Source of the DNA: Phylloscopus collybita
Taxonomy: Eukaryota; Chordata; Aves; Passeriformes; Phylloscopidae
DNA length: 64,000 nt
Direction of reading: 5' to 3'
NCBI GenBank assembly: GCA_027886175.1
Contig: JAJNNQ010000023.1
Location: 11,028,501-11,092,500 of the forward strand
Shown here: positions 11,107 to 20,200 of the stretch, piece by piece
Layout: every line of letters starts with the position of its first letter
How positions within the stretch are numbered: position 1 is the stretch's first letter
Position numbers and translations under genes: made by a program
The notes under the pieces: model-generated
Told to the model about the DNA's origin: nothing
Seen by the model: only the letters and a program-made list of their open reading frames with translations
Databases searched by the model: none

Positions 11107-13757
11107 CGGGTTTCTTGAGGTTCTCCATGAGGAGGGCAGCTCCGTGGCCCATGGAGTCTCCCTATGCAAGGGAAGGACTCTGTCCCCTGGTTTAGGACTT
11201 GTGGCTCCTGACAAGCACAGTGTGTGCATTGCTCTGGTGTGCTGGGGCTGCTGGATTGGATTTGAGCTCCTTGGTCCCCTGTCACCCCCACAAAGCCCCT
11301 GGCAGGGACCAAGAGAACAGCCCTGGTGCAGCCCTCAGAGCCTGCATGCTGATGCTGTTCTGCAGGAGGACAACAACCCAGAGCCACCTCTTTTGGAGCA
11401 AAGCACCTGCCAGGTGGGCAGGCAGGAGCCAGGTCAGCTGGGTGCAGTCAGGAGGAGCCCAGGGAGTGTGGACTGGCACATCCGCAACGCTCCCAGAGCA
11501 CTCCAGGCCATAAAGACCTCTCTGCCTTTTTCTTTCCCTCTTTTATTTTTTTTTTCACTACCTGCTCTAAAAAAAGCTCAAAGAGAAAAAAAAAAAAAAG
11601 AAATTTAATTTCTCTTTATTGTGTAGCTTCGCTGTGAACTGATTCTTTTAATCTAAAATTATTCCTTTTTGGTGCCACAATCTGACTTCAAGCTTCTTTG
11701 CTGCCTGTGAACATGACACACAGCAGCAGGCAGAGAGGAGGGGACAGGCTGTGTCTGGCCTTTGCTGGGCACCAGGAGGGCTGAGCACGGCTGGAGGACA
11801 CTGCTTTAAACAGCTTTTTGCAGTCCTTTTCTCTCTCATTTAACTGAGTTTTTACCTCAGACGCAGGAAGGCTAACAAATAAAATATAAATAGTTAATTT
11901 TCCCTCTGTTCAACCTGGGAATTCAGCTTCAAGTTTAGACAGGAAAATCAGAAGGAAATTCAAAGATCCTCTGCTTTCTTGATGACTGCAGCTGCTACCT
12001 GAACACAGAGATTCCCTGTAGATCTGCGAACAAGGACTTCCAGAAGCTGAGAAAGATGAAGAAAACTCTGGAAGACCTTCCTGTCCCTGCCACCGCCTGC
12101 CTGGTTCATCGGATGGCTTTCAAACCCCAGGCACTGCCTGACTCTTCCCCGTGGGCAGGAGGAGAAAACAGACTCCCTGAGTGGACCTGCAGGACATGAA
12201 CGGGGCCACCAGCTGCTCCCTGGGCACCTCCAGACAGAGCCCAGCCCCAGGGGCTGGCCCTCCCCTCCCGTTGTCCCCTGAGTGTCCCTTGGCATGAAGG
12301 GGATGGGGAGTGAGGCAGGTCTTTGGGGGGGCTGCTCCCCTGCACCTGCACTCCCTGGCCAGGGGGTAAATGAAGGCCCTGCCTGAGTTTCTGGGTTGCT
12401 CTGCCAGGGCAGCATTATTGCACAAGGGGATTTGGAGAGGGCCAGTGGGTTAAAATGAGGTTTTTATGGAATGGGATGAATGGGGCTTAATGGGATTTTC
12501 TTCCAAAGGGGACGAGTGCGAGGTTTTCGGCCTCCATCCTAATGGCCTCGTTTTCTGTGCTGTGGCACTAAATGTGCTCAGAGAGGTTTTTTTATCCAAC
12601 GTTGTTTCAAAGAAAGCTGTAAGGAGAAAGAGGTGGTCAAGTCACCTTCTGGTGGTGGGAGGTCCTGGGCTGGAGGTGACACCACTGCCACCACCCCAAG
12701 GAGCCCAGAGGGACACAGGCTGTTCCTTCTCCCTGGAAAGGACCACGCTGTATGGCTCAGCAGCATCTGGCACCGTGGCACGCTGGTGTTTGGCACTATG
12801 AGCACCAAAAAGATGAATAATCCTAATAATTCATTACTGCTTGTTGTGCCTCCAAAGGGCTTTTACTGTTGAGCTCGTGGGCTTGGCAGAGCATTTGATT
12901 TCCATGTCCAGTGGTGGCCATTGCCAGGCCTGGAAAATGTGTAATTGGGCAGCAACCACGAATTCACCCAGGTGTTATTTCATTGTTAGCACAGGTTGCT
13001 AGCAATGTCCAGGTGTGGTCAGTTCTGTGGTGCTGTGTGAGGCTCCCAGGTGGACTCAGCCATTGGATGGGTGACAAAATTGTGGCTTCAAGGGACATCA
13101 CGTCCAGGGCCACCATGGCACTCAAGCTCTTGGGGTGTTTGTTTTTTGTTCTGGGGCAGAGGGGTTGAGCAGGGCCTGGAGCAGGAGGAATGGGAGCTCT
13201 GTGCCAAGGGGTGAATCCAAGCTCTGGCTTTAGGGATGGTGCAAACCAGCAGCTCTTCCACACAGAAAGAGGTGGGAAGGGAGAGGGACAGGTCTGTGTT
13301 GTGATCCTGGTTTCTGAACTCTCATTTAAGATCAGGTTAAGTCCCTTGAGCAGCATCCCCGGGGTGCCCACTGCTGTTGTCCCATTGTTCCCTTGGGATT
13401 TCCTCTTGCAGGGCAGCAGGGGGAGGGGGGAGGCACTGGGGCCAGCCAGGTGCTGGGAGCAGGGTCCCTCTGGGCTCCTGGGGCTCTGGGTGTCTTTGCT
13501 GGCTGCAATGGGCAGCTCTGGAGCGTGGCATCCCCAGCTGTGGGGACAGGGCAGTGTGGGACCCCATGGCCTGGGGACAAGGGCTGGGCCAGCCAGGGCC
13601 TTCCCTGTGCCTGTGCATTCCCCAGGAGGTGCCCTAAGGATGTGCAGGCACAGCCAGCCTGGAAGGTGACATTTCTTTCACCAAAGGTTTTGCCACCTGC
13701 CCTTCCTGGAGTGACAGCACAAGGGGCAGTGGCTGCACACTGGCAAAGGGCAGAGTT

Positions 13758-13973
13758 ATGTTGATTATTAGGAAGAAATCCTTAACTGTGAGGGTGGGGA
13801 GGCCCTGGCACAGCTGGGGCTGCCCCTGGATCCCTGGCAGTGTCCAAGGCCAGGTTGGACATTGGGGCTGGGAGCACCTGGGACAGTGGAAAGTGTCCCT
13901 GCCATGGCAGGGGTGGGTTGGGATGGGCTTTAAGGTCCCCTCCAACCCAAACCAGTCTGGGATTCTGTAATAA
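13758..13973 (+). mobile_element. CR1 LINE 3'-end fragment just upstream of the AXIN2 promoter
   Basis: CR1 sense orientation: TTAGGAAGAAATCCTTAACT, GAGGGTGGGGAGGCCCTGGC, CCCCTGGATCCCTGGCAGTG, AAGGTCCCCTCCAACCCAAA, ending in GGGATTCTGTAATAATGAT. It lies about 0.6 kb before the CpG-rich region. Confidence 0.92.
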
Positions 13974-14339
13974 TGATAAAAATCAAGCCAAGCTGGAACC
14001 CATCAGCCCTGCCAGCAGGACCAAGGTGGGCTCTGGACAGAGGGACAGCTCCTGGTGGGGGAACTGTGGAGCCCCTGGGCCCAGCCTCGGAGCAGGCTGG
14101 GGAGGAGGAGGGCAGGAGGCTCCTTGGATCTGGAGGGCAGGTTTGGGGGCCAACCCCTAATTAAAACCTTTTGTATGAAGTTCCAAACCCTCCATTCCGT
14201 GCCTGGTTAATATTTAACAGCTGGGGCCGGAGATGGGAACACAACTTCGGCCAGGCTTTGGCTGCTGTGCCAGTTGTATTGCAATCAGGGATTGTTTAAT
14301 TAGCCGGCAGAGCGAAAACAGGCCCGCGGATCATTAATG

Positions 14340-14359
14340 TATATATATATATATATATA
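14340..14359 (+). repeat. (TA)n microsatellite at the promoter edge
   Basis: A 20-bp TA run followed by an AATAATAAT stretch, immediately upstream of the CpG-rich region. Confidence 0.88.
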
Positions 14360-14590
14360 AAATAATAATAATATGTGGACCCGCCCCGTTTTCTCCCCGA
14401 CATGAAAACTTTTAGCAAAGTTTTTAATGCCGGGGAGTAGCGCCCGCCCTGCAGCGCTGCGGTGGGCTGGGGAAGGGGCCGGGGGCTGCGCGGGGGATGC
14501 GCGGGAGATGCGCGGGCGCTGCGCGGGGCGGCGCAGGAAAAGGGGCGCCTGCGCCTTTAAGGCGGCGGAGCGGCGGCTGCGATCGCTTCC

Positions 14591-14597
14591 CTTTGAT
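14591..14597 (+). promoter_or_regulatory. Candidate TCF/LEF site (CTTTGAT) upstream of exon 1
   Basis: CTTTGAT is an exact core TCF/LEF motif, followed by AAGG, in the CpG-rich promoter about 0.7 kb before the exon 1 donor. AXIN2 promoters of mammals are known to contain several functional TCF/LEF sites around exon 1 and intron 1. Binding is inferred here. Confidence 0.55.
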
Positions 14598-14954
14598 AAG
14601 GTCCTGGCAACTCTGTAGCCGCCGCGGGATGCCGCCAGAAGGGCGCAAAGAATAAATCCTGCCCCCTCCCCAAAAAATTATAATAATTTAATTTTCCTCA
14701 CCGGCGCTGATCTACGCACCCCTCGTCCCGGCCCCGCCCGCGCTGAGGCCGACCCCGCGCAGGCCTCGCACCGGGGATGCCCCGGGGTTGGGAGCACCGG
14801 GAGGGGCAGGGGGTGCTCCCTCGGCTTCTCCCTCTTTCTCTTTTTAATTTTTAAAATTCTTTGGGGCCTGTTTTTGCCTCTTTTTATTTTTTTAATTTTT
14901 TTTTCTTTTTTTTAGTGCGCTACCGCCCTTGCAGGACCGCTCCGCCGGGCTGCG

Positions 14955-14961
14955 CTTTGAT
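14955..14961 (+). promoter_or_regulatory. Candidate TCF/LEF site (CTTTGAT) near exon 1
   Basis: CTTTGAT followed by GCTGCGG, about 350 bp upstream of the exon 1 donor and close to the likely transcription start. Assigned by exact motif and by analogy with mammalian AXIN2; no binding evidence. Confidence 0.55.
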
Positions 14962-15049
14962 GCTGCGGGGGGAGCCCGGGGCGGGGGGCGGAGGGAGGGG
15001 GGGGGGCGGGCCCTGCGCTTTTGTATTTAAAATAAATAAAATAAATAAC

Positions 15050-15309
15050 CAGGGGAGGGAGGGAGAAGAGGGAGGCGCGGATCGCAGTGGGCTCCTTCCC
15101 TCGCAGCCCCCCCCTCCCCCCCTCCCTTTACCCCCCTCTTTCCCGATGCTCTCCGATGCGGTTGCACCGCCGGGGAGGAGAGGAGGAGGAGGAGGAGGAG
15201 GAAGGCGAGGAGGAGGAGGAAGGCCGGCGGGGGGAGCGGGTGCAGCCTGCGCGCTGCCGGCGGCGGGGAGCGGCGGGGCCGCGGGCGCGCAGCGAGCTCC
15301 GGCTCGGCG
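15050..15309 (+). other. AXIN2: AXIN2 noncoding exon 1 (5' end approximate)
   Basis: A strong donor, GGCG|gtgagt, at 15309/15310 ends a CpG-rich segment and fits the noncoding first exon known for AXIN2. The 5' boundary is uncertain: it is placed just after the TATA-like TATTTAAA at 15024-15031. Two upstream ATGs, at 15146 and 15156, would be included in such an exon. Neither extends the AXIN2 protein, because both frames stop in exon 2 before 16451. A GAG/GGA-rich purine tract occupies about 15173-15223. Confidence 0.6.
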
Positions 15310-15605
15310 GTGAGTGGCAACTTCGGGGGCGGCGGCCGCCGCTGCTTCTGCTCGAGATACGGATTTCTCTCCTCATTTCAGTTATTTTCTTTAATTTTTT
15401 TTTCCAATTTTTTTTTTTTTTTTTCCCCGTGGGGGTGCCGGCGCTGCCGCGCTCCGCGGGCGCGGAGCCTCCGCGCTGCCCGTGCCCGCCCGGGCTCGGC
15501 TCTTGCTGGCGGCTCGCAGGCTCCAAGTCGCTCCGGACTTTTTTTCCCCCCTTTCCTCCCCCTCCGATCTCCCTCCTCCCAGCCCGTCGCCATTTCTGGA
15601 GCAGG

Positions 15606-15609
<4 letters not shown>

Positions 15610-15644
<35 letters not shown>

Positions 15645-15650
15645 ATTATT
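15610..15650 (+). repeat. (ATT)n microsatellite in AXIN2 intron 1
   Basis: About 40 bp of ATT/TTA triplets with one interruption, directly read from the sequence. Confidence 0.9.
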
Positions 15651-16240
15651 TTTGACGCCGGGAAGCCCGGGGCTGGGGGCTGCCCCCTCGATCCCCCCTT
15701 CCCCTTCGCTGCCCCTTTTCAAGAGCCGGGCTCGCTGTCCTCGGCTCCAGGGGGGATGCGGGGGGCCCGGGATGCCCCGCAGCGCCCAGGTACGGCCGCC
15801 TCGCCTTCACCCACCCCCGGGGGTGTATTTTTGGGAAGGGAAGGGTCCCTGCTCCATCCTGCTTCCCGCGGAGAAGCGCCCCAAAATCGCTGCTGGCGGA
15901 GGGGGGGGACACACGGGACACAGGCGGGTCGGGCAGCGCGGGGGGAGCGGGGCCGGGCTGAGGGGCAAATGGAAACCAGATGCCGAGGCAGGGACGCCCC
16001 GAGCTGCCCAGGGCTGCGGGGGGGCCGCGCTGACACCCCCGCCCCGGCCCCGCTAAAAGTGCGCCGGGAGTTCAGCGGAGCGGATCTGATAGTCGCGATC
16101 GGGCTGGCGATAGAGCCCCGCTCCCTCTGCCCTGCCTCCCTCCCTCTCTCTCTCTCCCTCTCTCTCCTTTTCTTTCTTCCTTTTTTTTTTTTTTTTTTTT
16201 TTTTGACTGTGAGGAGTTGAAAAGCCTGTTTACTTTTTGC

Positions 16241-16247
16241 CTTTGAT
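16241..16247 (+). promoter_or_regulatory. Candidate TCF/LEF site (CTTTGAT) in intron 1
   Basis: CTTTGATG lies in intron 1, about 100 bp before the exon 2 acceptor. Intron 1 of mammalian AXIN2 is known to carry Wnt-responsive TCF sites, so this position is plausible. The motif alone is short and common. Confidence 0.5.
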
Positions 16248-16294
16248 GTTGGGAGGATCTGGTTTTGATTAGATCAATACTCCTTTTTTCTTCC

Positions 16295-16332
<38 letters not shown>

Positions 16333-16343
16333 CCCCTTTGCAG

Positions 16344-17274
16344 AGAGGAGGCTCCGAGGATCCCCTGCTGACTCCAGGCAGAGGCAGGCAGAGGCACAAG
16401 GCAGCTCCTGAAGCAGCTGGGAGCCCCTCTGCCCAGCCAGCTCCGGAGCCATGAGCAGCGCCGTGCTCCTCGCCCACCTCCCGGACCCCAGCAGCAGCTT
16501 CAGGGAAGACGCCCCCCGACCCCCTGTCCCGGGGGAGGAAGGAGAAGCACCATGCCCGCAGCTGGCCAGCTCGTTTCTCCCCAAAAGCCAAAGCTTCAAG
16601 GCCATGCCGGTGCCTCCTGCCCCGCGGAGGAACGAGAACGGACTCGGGGAGCCGGAGGGCAGCGCGTCCCCGGACTCCCCTCTGGCCAGATGGACCAAAT
16701 CCTTGCATTCCCTCTTGGGAGATCAAGATGGTGCCTATCTTTTTCGGACCTTTCTGGAAAGGGAAAAATGTGTGGATACCTTAGACTTCTGGTTTGCCTG
16801 CAATGGCTTCAGGCAGATGGACCTTAAGGATACCAAAACTTTGCGAGTAGCCAAAGCTATTTACAAAAGGTACATCGAGAACAACAGCATCGTCTCCAAG
16901 CAGCTCAAACCTGCTACCAAGACCTACATAAGGGACAGCATCAAGAAGCAGCAGATAGATTCCATCATGTTTGATCAGGCACAGACTGAGATTCAGACTG
17001 TGATGGAGGAAAATGCTTACCAGATGTTTTTAACTTCTGATATATACCTCGAATATGTGCGGAGTGGAGGAGAAAATCCCGCTTACATGAACAGCAATGG
17101 ACTGGGGAGCTTAAAAGTTGTCTGTGGCTATCTCCCGACCTTGAATGAAGAAGAGGAATGGAGCTGTGCAGACTTTAAAAACAAGATCTTGCCTTCGGTA
17201 GTTGGACTATCCAGCAAGACGTTGAGGGTTACAGCGAATGTCAGAGCCACGGAAACGATGGAGAACGGATACAG
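16344..17274 (+). other. AXIN2: AXIN2 exon 2 (107 nt 5' UTR, then residues 1-274 and part of 275)
   Basis: The acceptor tttgcag ends at 16343 and the donor gtaagg starts at 17275. The start ATG at 16451 gives [10 protein letters not shown], matching the conserved AXIN2 N-terminus; no ATG lies in the exon 2 leader, so the start is unambiguous. The exon carries the tankyrase-type motif RPPVPGE (residues 23-29) and the complete RGS domain (about 86-204, with [20 protein letters not shown] and [15 protein letters not shown]). In axins this domain binds the SAMP repeats of APC rather than G-alpha. The exon ends two bases into codon 275 (Arg). The region is almost identical to mammalian AXIN2 apart from residues about 33-58, where the linker differs. 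Confidence 0.97.
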
Positions 17275-20200
17275 GTAAGGGAGCCCCTGGGAAGTGTGCT
17301 TTGTTTGAAGGACTTTGAGAGTGTTTTTCAGAAGGCTGTTGGGGTGGGAAGCGAGAGGAGGCAGGGCTTGCTGAAGGGCTGGGAGCACAGCTGCTTCCCC
17401 ACACCTCCAAAGGCTGGAATTTGTGGGGTGTTGTCTGAGTGTGGGGGTTTTCCCCCCTCTCCAGAGGAAAACAAGATCCTGTGCTCTGAAGCCCTATTGG
17501 CTCTTTCAGTTCTTTTATAGATCAAAAACTTTCATAGCAAGTATGTCCTCCGGACATACGTTAATTATTGGTTCAACTTTCAAAACTATTAAGAGCAGTA
17601 GTGGAGTGGATCATAGAGACGCATGAATAATGTAACCTCGCAGTTCCCCAGCTCCACCATCAGCCGGTGTTTGACCATGGTGGTTGTGTGGGAAGCAATT
17701 GTGCGGTCGTGGAAGAGGAAATGTGTGCACTGACTGCATCAAACTCTGCAACTTGGGCAGAATCGGCTTTTATTTTGACTCTTGTGTGTGTGTGTGTGTG
17801 ATGTGCAGCTTCTCCATGGCGTGGGGTGTTGCTGTCATGTCAGAGCCATCTAGGGTGGCTTTGAGCCGCTGCTGACAGGAGGAGACCTAAAATTTGAGTG
17901 TTTAGGGTGGTAGAGGCATTCCAGGTGTGGAGTAATGGATCTTTGGTAGGTGTTTGGTGCTCTTGTGTTGGCCGTGGGCTCAGAGTTAAGCTCCTTAAGA
18001 GATGCTTGTCTGTGGGGCCGTTGTGTGGTGACAGGGTGTCCTTGTGCCCCGACCCTGGGTGCCAGACCCTTCTCTTTTGTTGGGAAGGTTGGTGGCACAG
18101 CGGTGTGAGGGTGAGGAAAGTGAGAGCCATCTCCAAGTGCAGGGGGGGATGGGAAAGAGAGAGACTCTGATGAGCAAATGATGAGTTGTATAATCCTCTG
18201 AAAATGTATTCTTTCCTCTCCCCACCCTTGCCATAAATGTGGATTGTTGAATCAGGGCTGAGAGGAGAGGGCTCTGCTGCAGATGTGCGCTCTCCTCCGC
18301 CGGCCCGGCAGCCTGGGGCTTGGTGTGGTGAGTGTTTGACATCTCGTTTACAGGAATTTTGAGAGTGTGTCTGTGATTCATGGACATCAAAGGGCACCAG
18401 GCTTCTCCCGGGGAGGCTTTGCTGGAGCGCTCCTCTGCTGCCCCCGGAGAGCTCCCAGCTGTGCCGGGCTCGCCGCTGCCCTGGGGGGCTGGCAGGGTCC
18501 CCCGTGCCCCGGAGGGGGCTCCAGAGCCTCTGGGGTGCTCTCGCTGTGCCGGAGGCTGTGCTGCCAGCGGGGCGGGATGGAGGTGCTGGGCGTGGGGACA
18601 GAAGGGATGCTCTCCATCCCTTCTCCATCCCGGCCTGGCTGCCGGGGGCTGCGGGGGGGCAGCGCTGGCAGCTGCTCCGCGCAGGACTTGGGCTTTGGGA
18701 TCCTCATCTCGTGCCTGAGCCTTTCTGCCTGAGCATCTGCTCTTCTCCACAACTTGGTTTGAACTGCTGCCCTTCGCTGGCTTTCCAGGAGGGGGATGTT
18801 TGATGCTTTTATCTCTGAGCCTTTGTTGGGATTCAGAGCTGGAAGGGCTTGGCTGGATGTTCTACCAGAGCTGCAGGCCCTGCTAAAAACCCACATGTGC
18901 CTTGTCCAGGAGAGCTCTTGCAGCGCTGTGGCTGCTTGCCTGATTAGTGCTGGGCTTTTTTTTCCTTTTCCTTTTTACCCCCCCTCTTTTCTTTTCTTTT
19001 TTTTTTTTTTTTTTTTTGTCCAGGGATTAATGCAGCTTGCTCCTCACATGTCAGATCTACCCTCCTAGGACATTAGGTAGTGCGTTTTGCTTTGATCACC
19101 TTCTGTTGAATTTCCAGGAGCTTTTGCTCTCCACGGGGCCAGGAGATCTCAATGCAAAGAGAGGGGAGGTCAAGCTGAGATGCTGCTCAGTTCCTCCCGT
19201 TTGTGAAGGCACTTGTGCGTGCATGTGCTCCGAGCTGATGAGCATATGGATGGGTTATCTCTCATCACTCAGCATTTAGGATCGCAGCTAGGATTGGAGC
19301 TGAAGCTTGCACAAAGTCTTTCCTGGTGAGTGGCCAAACCACACCTCCCTCCTGTGTGTGTGTGTTGGAATTGAGGAATTTCTGCTCGGCGCGCTCTGGG
19401 TTTGCAGGGCTGTGCAGGCTCTGGCCATTCCCTTTGCTGGGTTCCAGTGTGATCATCCCAGCCGGCCCGGGGCTGGGATGGGAGAGCAGTGACCTCAGGG
19501 CAGCCTGGTGTGTGCAGGGGAGACCACCTGAGACCCCAGGGCACGGAGCCACGGCCAGACCCACGGGAGACGGCAGCACCCGGACAAGCTGCAAGACTTT
19601 GTTTGGCCCAGGCTGGTGACGGACAGGAACAGGAGAAGCCCAGTGAAAACACGGAGTTTGCACCTGGCTGGGGAGCAGGCGCTTGCAAACCGCTGGCCGT
19701 GTGCTTGGAGCCCTAAGAGAGGGAATATTGGAAAAGCAGGACACCTCCCTGCTGTCCTCCCCTCCGGGCTGTGCTGTGGTTACCAGCGGCCTGCCCGTGC
19801 TGCTGTGCTGGACCTGGCCCCACGCTGCAGGAATGCCAGCTATTATTTATACACTGCTGCTAAATTTATCAGGCAGTGTGTACACGGAGAGCGCCTCTCC
19901 CTTTGCTGTGCCGCCGGGGGAGCCTGGCCTCCTGCAGGCCAAGGTGGGCTCACCTGCCTGCCAAAAGGCTGCAGCACGGTGGGGCTGGCCTGGCTGGGGC
20001 CAGGCTGGGCCATGGCTGGGGCCAGACTGGGCCATGGCTGGGCCTGGCTGGGCCTGGCTGGGCCTGGCTGGGCCATGGCTGGGCCTGGCTGGGCCATGGC
20101 TGGGCCTGGCTGGGCCATGGCTGGGCCTGGCTGGGCCTGGCTGGGCCATGGCTGGGGCCTGGCTGGGCCAGGCTGGGCCATGGCTGGGCCAGGCTGGGCC

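Larger units (their letters stand above)
1..14399 (+). other. Intergenic region upstream of AXIN2
   Basis: No splice-consistent coding exon, tRNA or rRNA was recognised. The region holds T tracts (1177-1196, 7969-7990), an A tract (7330-7350), an (AG)n run (10073-10089), the G/T-rich tract (3345-3806), a 37-bp minisatellite (10800-11106), three clear CR1 fragments and a (TA)n run (14340-14359). Open frames here are short or repeat-based and show no family similarity I recognise. Confidence 0.75.
14400..16080 (+). promoter_or_regulatory. AXIN2: CpG-rich promoter region of AXIN2
   Basis: GC content and CpG density rise sharply from about 14.4 kb and fall again near 16.1 kb, around the exon 1 splice donor at 15309/15310. 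GC-box-like runs such as GGGGGGCGGG (15001-15010) and a TATA-like TATTTAAA (15024-15031) sit just upstream of the presumed exon 1. CTTTGAT motifs occur at 14591-14597 and 14955-14961. This matches the known CpG-island promoter of vertebrate AXIN2. The transcription start cannot be fixed from sequence alone; about 15.05 kb, after the TATA-like element, is a guess. Confidence 0.8.
15310..16343 (+). other. AXIN2: AXIN2 intron 1
   Basis: A 1034-bp intron from donor gtgagt at 15310 to acceptor cag at 16341-16343. The first half is CpG-rich. It holds an (ATT)n microsatellite (15610-15650), a (CT)n-rich stretch near 16140-16170, and T tracts at about 16181-16204 and 16302-16332. The last of these forms an extreme polypyrimidine tract before exon 2. 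The T tracts are probable places for polymerase slippage and length variation. Confidence 0.7.

Noticed and set aside
15087..16220. 377-codon frame over the promoter and exon 1
   Set aside because: It ignores the strong donor at 15310 and reads through homopolymers and microsatellites in intron 1; GC-rich promoters often lack stops.
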